Assembly (NCBI GenBank): GCA_016714765.1
Contig: JADKCF010000042.1
Location: 1-64,000 of the forward strand
Direction of reading: 5' to 3'
DNA: 64,000 nucleotides
Origin: Saprospiraceae bacterium
GTDB lineage: Bacteria > Bacteroidota > Bacteroidia > Chitinophagales > Saprospiraceae
Below are positions 10,850 through 19,797 of this stretch, one piece after another. Below the pieces are notes generated by a model. That model was not told where the DNA came from. It searched no databases and saw only the letters and a list, made by a program, of their open reading frames with translations. Each line of letters opens with the position of its first letter. The stretch's first letter is position 1. A program made the position numbers and the translations under genes.

Positions 10850-10923
10850 TGGGCCCACAAGGACTTGAACCTTGGACCACCTGATTATGAGTCAGGTGCT
10901 CTAACCGACTGAGCTATAGGCCC
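10850..10923 (-). tRNA. tRNA with CAU anticodon, probably tRNA-Ile2 (lysidine-type)
   Basis: Complete 74-base cloverleaf: seven-pair acceptor stem GGGCCTA/TGGGCCC with one G.U, D arm GCTC/GAGC, anticodon stem CCTGA/TCAGG with loop CTCATAA (anticodon CAT), five-base variable loop, T arm CAAGG-TTCAAGT-CCTTG, discriminator A. The CCA end is not encoded. The acceptor stem has consecutive C4-G69 and C5-G68 pairs, which are recognition features for TilS in E. coli tRNA-Ile2, so I lean to isoleucine rather than elongator methionine. That assignment is inference; the initiator is excluded because the acceptor begins with a normal G-C pair. Confidence 0.9.
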
Positions 10924-11028
10924 TGCTTTTCGGAAGCGACTGCAAAAATAAGAAGTTTTATTATTTCCACAACTTTAATATCTATAAAAACAAAAATTAT
11001 TATTCTTAATGGTTCAAAACGCATGGTA

Positions 11029-12396
11029 TCAAGAGGCATCATACATTAATCCGTGTCGCCATTTTCCATATTTGAGGTACAGGTAACTCAGTAAATACAA
11101 CACCACCCAGTATATCCACTCGCTCATCCAGGCTATTTCCAGACTGAGTTGTAGTATTTCTATTACTACCCACACATACACCAGATATGCTGTAATGCCC
11201 CAGAATTCAATCCAGAAAACCACCTTTGTCTTCCCTGTTGCTACTACTGCATTAAGCCAAATGACTCCGACGCAAAGTATGATCATAGCAGCACTGACGA
11301 TTCTCAGGGTATAAGTACCAGCAGCAACAAAGTCTCCTTTCTGACCGAAGACACCCAAAAAGATTTCCGGAAAAATATTGAGCAAGATCACCAGTATACT
11401 CATGCCCCCCACACTCAGCAACGTCATTTTGCGAATGATGGCAAATATCTCCTCCTGACGGCCCTGCCCTATCAGATTGCTCAGAATAGTATTGGCGGAG
11501 GAGCCGAAAGCCCATGAAAATACACCCCCCAAACCAAAAAGGTTGCGCATAGTCTGCGATATCGCCTGCTCTTCATATGTGTAATTCCTGCTCACAAGAA
11601 TAAAAAAAACCCACCATGCACCCGTACTGATGGCCAACTGGCTCATAAGCGGAAAACCCTGGGTAAATACAAGTCTGATGGTGCGTAAAGTGACATTAAA
11701 CGTGGGCACGATATCATATTTTTTTCTGATATCCATCATCCATATAATCACCATCACCGTCAGCATACCGATCAACTCAGAAATCACCGAAGCGTATGCC
11801 GCCCCGTTAAATCCCAATTCCGGCAAACCAAAATGACCAAAAATAAGGCTGTAGTCCAATATCAGATTGATGCCGGATTGAATGATAGCTATGATGATAA
11901 GAAATCTGGTTTGCCCCAGACTGATCAAAAAAGCATTTTGCATCTGCAGACAATATAAAAAAATCAATCCTGTAATCCTGATATTCAAAAAATCACCTGC
12001 CATGGCAGCACCTCCCTCCTCGACCCCTGCAAAAATCATCACAGGGTGAACCCAGAGCCAGGTCGTCCCTACAAACAATATGGCCAATCCTACCCCCAAA
12101 ATTAGTCCATGCCACAGAGTAGAAAATATCTCATTCCTGTGGTCTTCACCGGCACGTCGGGACATAATAGACAGCAATGCATTATTGAGTCCATATCCTA
12201 TAGCTGAAAAAATAAGGTAATATACCCCGGTAATGCCAGCCAAAGCCAGTTCCTTGCTACCTATATGACCCAGAAATGCAGCATTTATGAGGTAATTGAG
12301 TTCAGGAATCAGTTTGGCCATGCTGATAGGCAGCGTAAGCAAAATGATGCTTTTAACGGAGGTTTTTGCTTTTAATGAGGTTATGGGTGCAGACAT
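11029..12396 (-). CDS. MATE family multidrug/Na+ antiporter
   Basis: Polytopic inner-membrane exporter of 455 residues, the usual length for MATE proteins, with about 12 hydrophobic segments in two related halves. Typical features are LTLPISMAKLIPELNYLINAAFLGHIG in helix 1-2, the charged loop SRRAGE after helix 2-3, and the second half beginning near residue 235 (FTQGFPLMSQLAIS...). Members export cationic drugs or metabolites using Na+ or H+ gradients; the substrate here cannot be told. It is the last gene of a tight minus-strand run (six bases after the M15 peptidase gene), transcribed toward the tRNA. Confidence 0.88.
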   Translation of the reverse strand: MSAPITSLKAKTSVKSIILLTLPISMAKLIPELNYLINAAFLGHIGSKELALAGITGVYYLIFSAIGYGLNNALLSIMSRRAGEDHRNEIFSTLWHGLILGVGLAILFVGTTWLWVHPVMIFAGVEEGGAAMAGDFLNIRITGLIFLYCLQMQNAFLISLGQTRFLIIIAIIQSGINLILDYSLIFGHFGLPELGFNGAAYASVISELIGMLTVMVIIWMMDIRKKYDIVPTFNVTLRTIRLVFTQGFPLMSQLAISTGAWWVFFILVSRNYTYEEQAISQTMRNLFGLGGVFSWAFGSSANTILSNLIGQGRQEEIFAIIRKMTLLSVGGMSILVILLNIFPEIFLGVFGQKGDFVAAGTYTLRIVSAAMIILCVGVIWLNAVVATGKTKVVFWIEFWGITAYLVYVWVVIEILQLSLEIAWMSEWIYWVVLYLLSYLYLKYGKWRHGLMYDAS

Positions 12397-12402
12397 GACT
12401 TT

Positions 12403-13221
12403 TTATTCGGGGAATTTGCATGTCGGACTGATACTCAGCATATATGCAGAGACCACATCTATCTTTGTTGCCGTCTCAGCCCCAAGAAAACCTTCCACCA
12501 TACTATTAAGGATACTGGACTTGATTTGTGCGGTGATAGCGGTAGAAACCGGTACGTATGTCCAATGCCATTTTTCTTCAAAATAACCGGATTGTCTGTC
12601 GCTGCCTATTCTGGTATAAGGCTGGCAAAATCCATAAGTGTGTGCATGCTGCTGCAACCACTTATACAATTTCAGGCCTTCACCGGAGGCAAACCATTCA
12701 TTGGTAAAATTATTAAAGTCCATATCTGTGCCCCAGTGGTGCCTGGATGTCCCCGGCATGCTACTGTATTCCAGAATTTTTTTGGCCCTTGCCACCTCAT
12801 CTTTTATATCCTTAGCCGCATTTGTATTATCCTCCAGGATGGTTTTGCCGGTCCACTTATTTTCCCATATCCTCTTTTGATTTTCGAAGTTGCGGGTTGC
12901 AGATTTTATTTTCAGTTTTATACCATCCTTTGCTGCGGCGTCGTACATCCTGATAAAGGCTGCAAGGACATCTTTACGCAAATATCTTACTTCTTCGTCT
13001 CTGTATTTGGCGGGAATAGCCGTAAAATCAGGATGATTGGCCGGGTCAAATTTACCCATGATATAGTCTACATTAAAAATTTCTTTTTTTACTTCCACAT
13101 CTCTACCTGCCGGACTTGGGTCTTGACCTTGTGTATCAGTACGTGCAGGCTTTTGTGCCTGACAGGTGATCATCAAAAAAGCAATTTTCAACAACAGTAT
13201 ATTTCTGAATACCAATTTCAT
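12403..13221 (-). CDS. M15/LAS-family D-alanyl-D-alanine carboxypeptidase
   Basis: Zinc peptidase of 272 residues acting on peptidoglycan stem peptides in the periplasm. The N-terminal 20-24 residues are a signal sequence; Cys20 could be lipidated but the preceding residues (MIT) are a poor lipobox. The LAS motif SxHxxGxxxD is SRHHWGTDMD (zinc ligands His161 and Asp168), with the substrate-binding SATR earlier (about 107-110) and the catalytic Glu/third ligand in EEKWHW (Glu216, His219). It is spaced 15 bases from the upstream small membrane-protein gene and six from the MATE gene, so these are probably one transcript. A VanY-like role in wall trimming is the family expectation. Confidence 0.87.
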   Translation of the reverse strand: MKLVFRNILLLKIAFLMITCQAQKPARTDTQGQDPSPAGRDVEVKKEIFNVDYIMGKFDPANHPDFTAIPAKYRDEEVRYLRKDVLAAFIRMYDAAAKDGIKLKIKSATRNFENQKRIWENKWTGKTILEDNTNAAKDIKDEVARAKKILEYSSMPGTSRHHWGTDMDFNNFTNEWFASGEGLKLYKWLQQHAHTYGFCQPYTRIGSDRQSGYFEEKWHWTYVPVSTAITAQIKSSILNSMVEGFLGAETATKIDVVSAYMLSISPTCKFPE

Positions 13222-13236
13222 ATAGGATTATTTATC

Positions 13237-13572
13237 TTAAGGTTTAAATATACATTTCATCAGATAAGCCATAGAAATACCTGATGTCAAAATCATGATG
13301 GACAATCTCAATACCTCCTGGTTTTTGTCCCTTTCTATTGCCCGGCTTAGCGGCAAAAGTAACAGTATTATAATAACACCCGTCAATACGGCTGCAGCCG
13401 TGACCTGTCCTTTATTGTTGTATAGTACACCATTATTCAATGATAAAAAGATCACCCCAAAGATCAGGGGCAAAAAGTCATGTGCTGAAGGCTGAGTAGC
13501 ATTTACATACGCCCATATACTGATAATGATAAGGGTTACAGCGTTGATCAGATTGGCCTTTTGTGCATTCAT
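13237..13572 (-). CDS. Small integral membrane protein of unknown function
   Basis: A 111-residue protein with three to four hydrophobic segments (about residues 9-25, 31-50, 57-77 and 88-107) and short charged linkers, including RAIERDKNQE between the last two. I do not recognise a family. The frame is intact and the gene lies 39 bases after the DUF6265 gene and 15 bases before the M15 peptidase gene on the same strand, which supports it being a real member of that operon. Confidence 0.7.
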   Translation of the reverse strand: MNAQKANLINAVTLIIISIWAYVNATQPSAHDFLPLIFGVIFLSLNNGVLYNNKGQVTAAAVLTGVIIILLLLPLSRAIERDKNQEVLRLSIMILTSGISMAYLMKCIFKP

Positions 13573-13611
13573 GTTAAAAATTGACGTTCGATTGTATATT
13601 TAAAATTTATA

Positions 13612-14103
13612 CTATTCTTTCAGTTTTTTCATGACAAATGCATATCCATCCTCAGATATTCCATATGTCCTGCAATACAGGGTAGTATCATTCAGCCTTT
13701 TATAAATGATGTGATTGGGGTAGTCGTGGTTCATATTTACAAAATGCAGGCTATCCGGAGTCGTATTGTCCAAAGCAAAAAGTACCGGTTTACCATCATT
13801 TTGTGAAAAAACAGTTGCTTCATACAACATAGTATTACCTGATTTAAATATCCTTAGATTTTCTGTGATTTTACCTGCTCTCTTGAAGTATACATTTCCT
13901 TTCATCTCCCCATCCTGTACGGCCCATGTCTCAATACTCATGCTATCCGGTGTGGCCCATGTGCCCTGCATCCAAGCCATATCCTGTATGGTCAGGCTTT
14001 TGTGCTCCTTTTTACAGGCTATCACCAGTAAAGATAAAACAACTCCTGCCAAAAGGAATGTAAAAATGCCTTTGCGGGAATGTATGTGTTTAAAGTTTTT
14101 CAT
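13612..14103 (-). CDS. DUF6265-like lipoprotein
   Basis: A 163-residue lipoprotein: a basic N-terminus, a hydrophobic core, and the lipobox LVIAC at about residue 30. The mature part begins with the WMQGTW motif and continues with IETWAVQDGEMKGNVYF, YEATVFSQ and FVNMNHDYPNHIIY, which is the pattern of DUF6265, a lipocalin-like beta-barrel family of unknown function common in Bacteroidota. Its start overlaps the end of the S9 peptidase gene by 14 bases, so translation is probably coupled. Confidence 0.75.
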   Translation of the reverse strand: MKNFKHIHSRKGIFTFLLAGVVLSLLVIACKKEHKSLTIQDMAWMQGTWATPDSMSIETWAVQDGEMKGNVYFKRAGKITENLRIFKSGNTMLYEATVFSQNDGKPVLFALDNTTPDSLHFVNMNHDYPNHIIYKRLNDTTLYCRTYGISEDGYAFVMKKLKE

Positions 14104-16261
14104 AAATAAAGTTTGTCATCTTGGTATAAAGGTGGATCGTTGCATTATCTCCATAAATGCCATGATTTCTGTTGGGATAATAGTATGTATCAAATTGTTT
14201 GTTGGCTTTGATGAGTGCATTGGCCATCTCTACACTATTTTGGAAGTGGACATTGTCATCTGCCATCCCATGGATAAGTAAATAGTTACCCTTGAGCTTG
14301 TCTGCAAAATATACAGGCGAATTATTTTCATAACCATTTTCATTTTCAGTCGTGGTGCGCATATAACGTTCAGTATATACACTGTCATACCACTTCCAGT
14401 TGGTCACAGGGGCTACTGCGATAGCAGCTTTGAACACATCATTGCCTTTCAGTATACACAAAGAGGACATATATCCTCCGTAACTCCATCCGAAAATACC
14501 AATCCTCGTTTTTTCTACATAAGGCTGACCCCCCAGGTACTTTGCTGTCTCTATCTGGTCGAGCGTCTCATAATGCCCCAACTGCAGATAAGTCATTTTC
14601 TTAAATTCTTCTCCCCTTCCACCAGTGCCCCTGCCATCTACACATACGACTATGTAGCCTGCTTGCGCCAGCATCTGATTCCACCAGTATTCAGCCCCCC
14701 TCCAACTGTCGGTTACTGATTGGCTACCGGGGCCACTGTACTGAGTCATGAATACAGGATATTTTCTGGTGGCGGTAAAATTGGCTGGTTTGAGCATCCA
14801 GCCATTCAGTTTGACATTTTCAGAAGTGGTAAATGTAAAAAACTCAATCGGTGCTACACCGTATTCCTCCTGGATTTTGCCGTATAAAATGTTATCTTCT
14901 ATAGTTCTGACTTTTTTACCATATTTCTCATGTACAGTATATGTTGGTGCCGTATTGATGGTACTGAAAGTATTGGAAAAATATTCAAAAGTGGGACTAA
15001 AACTAGCTTTATTAGTGCCTGCAAGAGTAGGCGTAAGATTGGTTTGGTTTTTACCATCCATGTCAACTGAAAAAACATGTTTTTGCATTGGAGATTTTTC
15101 TGATGCCTGAAAATATACTTTCTTGTTTTTTTCATCTACTCCATAAAAAGCCGATACATCAAAATTTCCTTGGGTAAGCTTAGTAACCTGCTTTCCATCC
15201 ATCGTATGGAGAAACAACTGATTGTACCCGTCCTTTTCTGAAGACCATACAAAGTGTTTCCCGTCTTTCATAAAAGTAAGATCGTCCGTAATATCGATAT
15301 AATATTTGTTTTTTTCTTCGATCAGGGTAGAAGCAGATTTCTTTTTTGTGTCCCAGATATACAATTTCAATTCATTCTGATGCCGGTTCAATTTAAAAAT
15401 ACATAGTTTTTCAGGGTCATTGGTCCATTTCACTCTTGGTATATACATATCCTTCATATCAGCCAGATCTGTTTTGTATGATTTGCCCTGAGAAATATCG
15501 TACACCAATGTTGAGACATCAGCATTTTTTTCTCCCACTTTGGGGTATTTAAAAGTAACATTGACAGGATAAAGGCTGTCCGTATATAGGTGCATCGAAT
15601 ATTCAGGTACCAGACTTTCGTCAAATCTGATAAAAGCGATCTTTTTACTGTCCGGTGACCAATAAAAAGCACGTGTAAAACCAAACTCCTCTTCATACAC
15701 CCAGTCACACATACCATTGATGATTTTATTTTTGAAACCATCTGTGGTAATTTGGGTAATATTGTTGTTTTTTAAGTTTTTGTAATACAGATTATTATTA
15801 AATACAAAAGCTACTTTTTCTCCATCGGGAGACAGCATGGGGTTTACGATCTTACCATAAGGGTATACTTCTGACATACTACCTGATTTCCTGTCAAAAA
15901 CATGGCATTTCGCCTTATATGAATGTCTGTAAATAGCTTCTTCTTCGGACTCCAGTAATATTTTGGATTCGTCATCGCTGAATAAATAATTTTCGAAATC
16001 GCCGGAAAAACCTGATTTACCTGTGTGCTTTCCCCCTTCAAAAATGGTTTCTTTCAGTGACCCTGTAGTCACATCCATCATTTTTATATCTCCATCTTTT
16101 ACGATAGTATAATGACGGCCATCTTTCAGAAAGCTAAAACCTGGCACTGATTTAGTACGATATCCTGATTTTGAATAAATATTTTCCAACGTAATTGCTT
16201 TTTGTGCCTGAATGGCATACGAAAAGGAAAATACAAGTACATATAAAAAGAGCCTGCCCAT
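14090..16261 (-). CDS. S9B dipeptidyl peptidase IV-type serine peptidase
   Basis: Exported prolyl-specific dipeptidase of 723 residues that removes X-Pro dipeptides from peptide N-termini. A signal peptide occupies residues 1-19 (ending IQAQ). The beta-propeller domain includes the DPP IV hallmark DWVYEEEFGF, whose glutamates bind the substrate amino group. The alpha/beta-hydrolase domain carries GWSYGG (Ser593), GMADDNVHF (Asp668/669) and NRNHGIYG (His700). The length is typical. It leads a minus-strand run of five genes (S9, DUF6265, small membrane protein, M15, MATE) that may be one transcript from the promoter at 16303-16333. A periplasmic or outer-membrane location is inferred. Confidence 0.92.
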   Translation of the reverse strand: MGRLFLYVLVFSFSYAIQAQKAITLENIYSKSGYRTKSVPGFSFLKDGRHYTIVKDGDIKMMDVTTGSLKETIFEGGKHTGKSGFSGDFENYLFSDDESKILLESEEEAIYRHSYKAKCHVFDRKSGSMSEVYPYGKIVNPMLSPDGEKVAFVFNNNLYYKNLKNNNITQITTDGFKNKIINGMCDWVYEEEFGFTRAFYWSPDSKKIAFIRFDESLVPEYSMHLYTDSLYPVNVTFKYPKVGEKNADVSTLVYDISQGKSYKTDLADMKDMYIPRVKWTNDPEKLCIFKLNRHQNELKLYIWDTKKKSASTLIEEKNKYYIDITDDLTFMKDGKHFVWSSEKDGYNQLFLHTMDGKQVTKLTQGNFDVSAFYGVDEKNKKVYFQASEKSPMQKHVFSVDMDGKNQTNLTPTLAGTNKASFSPTFEYFSNTFSTINTAPTYTVHEKYGKKVRTIEDNILYGKIQEEYGVAPIEFFTFTTSENVKLNGWMLKPANFTATRKYPVFMTQYSGPGSQSVTDSWRGAEYWWNQMLAQAGYIVVCVDGRGTGGRGEEFKKMTYLQLGHYETLDQIETAKYLGGQPYVEKTRIGIFGWSYGGYMSSLCILKGNDVFKAAIAVAPVTNWKWYDSVYTERYMRTTTENENGYENNSPVYFADKLKGNYLLIHGMADDNVHFQNSVEMANALIKANKQFDTYYYPNRNHGIYGDNATIHLYTKMTNFIYEKL

Positions 16262-16302
16262 ATATATTTGGTTTTTACAATTTAAATGAAAGTTTTAATT
16301 CA

Positions 16303-16333
16303 CAAAGGTACTTATTTAGTCTATGTTCGGCAA
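16303..16333 (-). promoter_or_regulatory. Bacteroidota-type promoter of the S9 peptidase operon
   Basis: Minus strand: TTG (16333-16331), 20-base spacer, TACCTTTG (16310-16303), the same -7 sequence and spacer as the endonuclease promoter. The predicted start near 16297 leaves a leader of about 36 bases before ATG 16261. It lies wholly between csaA and the peptidase gene. Confidence 0.55.
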
Positions 16334-16342
16334 AAAATAAAC

Positions 16343-16672
16343 TCAACCTATCCTCAAGCCATTGGCACAAGGGAGGTTTACAGAAAGAAGTGTCACTTCT
16401 TTATAGTCCCCTACTGCCCCCAATACCAAACACTCAGACATAAAATCTGCGATCTGCTTGGGGGGAAAATTGGTCACCGCAACGATTTGTTTGCCGGGTA
16501 AATTTTCTTTGGAATAAAGTGCAGTAATTTGTGCTGAACTTCTTTTAATCCCCAATGGTCCAAAATCAATAGTAAGTTTGTACGCAGGATTTTTTGCTTT
16601 AGGAAAGTCCTCGGCAGTCAGTATGGTTCCAATGTGAATTTCTACTTTTTCAAAATCATTCCAGGATATCAT
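16343..16672 (-). CDS. csaA: CsaA-like tRNA-binding (EMAP/OB-fold) protein
   Basis: A 109-residue cytoplasmic protein consisting of one OB-fold tRNA-binding domain, as in Bacillus CsaA and the C-terminus of methionyl-tRNA synthetase. Diagnostic segments: VEIHIGTI, AKNPAYKLTIDFG, KRSSAQIT, NFPPKQIADFMSE and CLVLGAV. CsaA is reported to have chaperone-like and tRNA-binding activities; its cellular role is not settled. It is divergent from nadB across 190 A+T-rich bases, and the stop lies 10 bases upstream of the S9 promoter. Confidence 0.9.
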   Translation of the reverse strand: MISWNDFEKVEIHIGTILTAEDFPKAKNPAYKLTIDFGPLGIKRSSAQITALYSKENLPGKQIVAVTNFPPKQIADFMSECLVLGAVGDYKEVTLLSVNLPCANGLRIG

Positions 16673-16862
16673 TGATTCAAAATTTTTTATTAAAAAAATG
16701 ATTGTAAAAATAAATAAATTTTTGGTTGTGATCTATTTTAAAAAAGAACAACATAGTAATTTGACTTATTTATTCCAAATAACTTTTTATTTTACTAATT
16801 TTGCCAAAGAAAATCATAGTTGATTTATTTCAGGTTGTTCATTTTTCGTAAAACATAAACGA

Positions 16863-18464
16863 GTGATACATACAGATATTTTAGTGATAGGTTCGGGTGT
16901 GGCTGGTTTTTCATTTGCTATCAGAATGGCTGAAAAACGGCCAGACCTCAAGATAACGGTGCTGACAAAAACCAACGAAAAGGAGTCCAACACCAGTTAT
17001 GCACAAGGAGGAGAGGCTGCAGTATGGGACAACGATATCGATAACTATAAAAAGCATATCGAAGATACTCTAGATGCCGGCGATGGAATCTGTGATCCTG
17101 CGATAGTAGAGATCGTCGTCAAGGAGGGACCTGAACGTGTCAAAGAAATTATTGAGTGGGGCGCCCGGTTTGATAAAAATAAAAATGGAGAATATGATCT
17201 GGGAAGAGAAGGGGGGCATTCAGAAAATAGAATCCTTCACTATAAGGACATCACAGGCTGGGAAATACAGCGAACGCTAAATGAGAAGGTCAAACTTTAC
17301 CCTAATATTGTGTTTCACGAACACTTTTTTGCAATTGATATCATCACACAGCATCATTTGGGCAGAAATGTGACTAGACTGACTCCCGATATAGAATGTT
17401 ACGGAGCATATGTTTTTAATAAGAAAAGTAAGGAGATAGAAACTTTTCTGGCCAAAGTCACAGTACTGGCTACCGGTGGTGCAGGGCAAGTATATAAAAG
17501 TACTACCAATCCTACCATAGCCACTGGAGACGGTATCGCCATGGTCTATCGGGCCAAGGGCAGAGTGGCCAATATGGAGTTTATGCAGTTTCATCCGACC
17601 TCATTATACAACCCTGCAGGTGAGAATCCTGCCTTTTTAGTGTCGGAGGCTGTGAGAGGATTTGGAGGTATTCTGAAAACAACAGACCGCAAGGAGTTTA
17701 TGCACAAATACGACGAAAGGCTTTCTTTGGCACCCAGGGATATCGTGGCACGCGCCATAGATAATGAAATGAAAATAAGAGGAGATGAATACGAATATCT
17801 GGACTGTACAAACCTTGATCAGGAAGCATTCTACAATCATTTTCCAAATATTACAGACAAATGCAAGAGCCTGGGCATAGATCCGTCCAAAGATATGATA
17901 CCTGTAGTGCCTGCTTGCCATTATACTTGCGGCGGCATACTTACAGATGAAATGGGAAGATCGAGCATCAACAGACTTTATGCTGCTGGTGAATGTACTT
18001 GCTCGGGACTCCATGGAGCAAACAGGCTTGCATCCAACTCCCTTTTAGAAGGTCTTGTATTCGCAGATAGAATTCATCTCGATATTTCCGAAAAGATTGA
18101 TTCCTGGGAGCTGCACACTGATATACCCGAGTGGGATGCAGAAGGCACCACAGAACCAAAAGAAATGGTTCTTCTCACTCAAAGTCTCAAGGAGTTGAAA
18201 GAAATAATGAGCAGTTATGTAGGTATAGTGCGTACAGATGTGCGTCTTAAAAGAGCGTTGGACAGGCTCCATCTTCTGCACAATGAAACAGAACTTTTGT
18301 ATCACAATACTATCATCTCTCCACAGCTTTGTGAATTAAGAAATTTGATCACTATTGCATATCTTATCACCAAAGCGGCACAGATGCGAAAAGAAAGCCG
18401 TGGGCTGCATTACAATACTGATCATCCCGAACAATTCAGCTACACAGAGACAACTTATCTTTGA
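16863..18464 (+). CDS. nadB: L-aspartate oxidase
   Basis: FAD enzyme oxidising L-aspartate to iminoaspartate, the first step of de novo NAD synthesis; cytoplasmic. The start is GTG at 16863 (MIHTDILVIGSGVAGF), because the FAD-binding GSGVAG follows at once and no upstream ATG is in frame. Motifs: NTSYAQGGEAAV, GGAGQVYKSTTNP, EFMQFHPTSLY, RDIVARAID, then CHYTCGGI and AAGECTCSGLHGANRLASNS. Length 533 residues is normal. nadA and nadC are not in the window. A -7-like TAATTTTG lies at 16796-16803 without a well-spaced TTG. Confidence 0.95.
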   Translation: MIHTDILVIGSGVAGFSFAIRMAEKRPDLKITVLTKTNEKESNTSYAQGGEAAVWDNDIDNYKKHIEDTLDAGDGICDPAIVEIVVKEGPERVKEIIEWGARFDKNKNGEYDLGREGGHSENRILHYKDITGWEIQRTLNEKVKLYPNIVFHEHFFAIDIITQHHLGRNVTRLTPDIECYGAYVFNKKSKEIETFLAKVTVLATGGAGQVYKSTTNPTIATGDGIAMVYRAKGRVANMEFMQFHPTSLYNPAGENPAFLVSEAVRGFGGILKTTDRKEFMHKYDERLSLAPRDIVARAIDNEMKIRGDEYEYLDCTNLDQEAFYNHFPNITDKCKSLGIDPSKDMIPVVPACHYTCGGILTDEMGRSSINRLYAAGECTCSGLHGANRLASNSLLEGLVFADRIHLDISEKIDSWELHTDIPEWDAEGTTEPKEMVLLTQSLKELKEIMSSYVGIVRTDVRLKRALDRLHLLHNETELLYHNTIISPQLCELRNLITIAYLITKAAQMRKESRGLHYNTDHPEQFSYTETTYL

Positions 18465-18500
18465 TTATATTACATTTCTTAACATTAAAATCGAAACATT

Positions 18501-19022
18501 ATGAATTTTGAAAATCCTTGGGTAAAAAATGGCCTTCTGTATGGTGCCGTAAGCATTATCTTCCAATTATTAGTTTATTATGTTTTGCCATCCGGCATGT
18601 TTATTCAAATGATCTTTGGATTGGCATCTTTGATATATTTTTACATCATGGCATGCCGCGAACAGAAAGAAGAAAATGGGGGAACACTGTCATACGGACA
18701 AGCATTTAAAACAACTGCCCTTACCGGAATCATTGGAGTTGTCATGTCAGGCTTATTTACACTTATCCTAATACAACTAATAGATCCTTCTCTGGTGGAC
18801 AAGTTGATAGAAATGGCTATGGAATCCACAAAGTCTATGATGGAAACTTTTGGTGCACCTGAAGACGCAGCCAGCGAAGCTCTCGATAATGTGGAAAACG
18901 AAATGGCAGATCAATTTACACCTGTGGGACAATTAATGAATATTGTCAAAGGCAGCATATTTGTTCTAATTCCCGCAGCTATTGCGTCTATCTTCCTTAA
19001 AAAAGAAGAAAAAATTGTTTAA
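18501..19022 (+). CDS. DUF4199 family membrane protein
   Basis: A 173-residue inner-membrane protein with four hydrophobic segments: two near the N-terminus (about 10-30 and 35-50), one after the conserved SYGQAFKTTALTGIIG (about 72-93) and one at the C-terminus (about 148-166). Between the last two is an acidic, Met-rich amphipathic stretch. The layout and the LSYGQAF motif are those of DUF4199, a Bacteroidota family of unknown function. It follows nadB by 36 bases and may be co-transcribed with it; no functional link is implied. Confidence 0.82.
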   Translation: MNFENPWVKNGLLYGAVSIIFQLLVYYVLPSGMFIQMIFGLASLIYFYIMACREQKEENGGTLSYGQAFKTTALTGIIGVVMSGLFTLILIQLIDPSLVDKLIEMAMESTKSMMETFGAPEDAASEALDNVENEMADQFTPVGQLMNIVKGSIFVLIPAAIASIFLKKEEKIV

Positions 19023-19124
19023 CATCGTTCCGTTTAGATAACAACTAAAATTAATTCCACAATTATTATTTATTGTCGGAATGGATTTTTATCTTTGCAG
19101 CCGCTTTCAAAAGCTGGAGATAAT

Positions 19125-19198
19125 GGCGTGGTAGCTCAGCTGGTTAGAGCGCGCGATTCATAATCGCGAGGTCGGCGGATCATGCCCGCCTCACGCTA
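19125..19198 (+). tRNA. tRNA-Met (elongator, CAU anticodon) with an odd T loop
   Basis: A 74-base cloverleaf: acceptor GGCGTGG/TCACGCT with wobble pairs at 1-72 and 7-66, D arm GCTC/GAGC with GG in the loop, anticodon arm CGCGA-TTCATAA-TCGCG (anticodon CAT), variable loop AGGTC, T stem GGCGG/CCGCC. The T loop is ATCATGC: it lacks the near-invariant T54 and A58. The acceptor pairs G4-C69 and T5-A68 differ from the lysidine-type tRNA at 10850, so elongator methionine is the likelier identity. Confidence 0.82.
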
Positions 19199-19204
19199 CA
19201 AGTA

Positions 19205-19241
19205 AGACACTAACTCAACACGAGTCAGTGTCTTTTTTTTT
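19205..19241 (+). terminator. Rho-independent terminator after tRNA-Met
   Basis: Twelve-base arms (AGACACTAACTC and GAGTCAGTGTCT, one mismatch), five-base loop AACAC, then an uninterrupted T run to 19241. From here to 19479 I see no gene or structured element. Confidence 0.85.
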
Positions 19242-19478
19242 ATGGCGATTTTCATTATGTAAAGTCTGCACGTCAAAGTAAAAAATGAACTGTACTTTGG
19301 TTGTCCCAAAAACAGTGGCTGCAATATTTAAGTTGGATCACAAGATCTGTTTTGGTAATCTCATCACGTTCCCTGCCTTACATCAATTGGATTGAATGAA
19401 TATTTATAGTTCTACACTTAGTTATTTATGATTTGATGTTTTAAGTTTTTAATATGACAATATTGCTTACATAAGCTG

Positions 19479-19514
19479 CAAAAAAAAGAGCAACGGCTTT
19501 ACACCATTGCTCTT
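19479..19514 (-). terminator. Rho-independent terminator of the giant repeat gene
   Basis: On the minus strand, AAGAGCAATGG (19514-19504) pairs with CCGTTGCTCTT (19496-19486), one U.G wobble, followed by a run of T (A residues 19487-19481 on the plus strand). It lies 25 bases after the stop of the giant gene. The wobble would be a C-A mismatch in the plus-strand transcript, so it is best suited to the minus strand. Confidence 0.85.
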
Positions 19515-19538
19515 ATAAGACATTCGAAACAAAAGCTA

Positions 19539-19797
19539 TTACTTCTGCAGCAGTATTATTTTTTCAGTGTACACCTTATCACCGTTTCTTATTTCAAGGA
19601 AATATATTCCATCAGATAGTTGATTAGGAATGATTACTGAAACATTTCGGTAATTATTGAAGATAATTTCAGGATTATCTACCAGCACTTTTTTGCCATC
19701 TACAGTATAAAACTTAACACTGATCCCAGCATCGATATCGCTCTCTGAGGCAATATTTATGCGATCACTTGCTGGATTTGGATAAGTTATAATCGGC
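19539..19797 (-). other. T9SS C-terminal sorting domain of the giant protein
   Basis: The last ~86 residues: ITYPNPASDRINI, VKFYTVDGKKVL, then NQLSDGIYFLEIRNGDKVY and KIILLQK-stop. This is the standard type A signal cleaved by the T9SS sortase after outer-membrane passage, so the mature protein is predicted to be on the surface or released. Confidence 0.85.

Noticed and set aside
12526..13284. Plus-strand open frame of 252 codons rich in Phe, Ile and Cys
   Set aside because: It is antisense to the M15 peptidase, whose catalytic motifs are intact.
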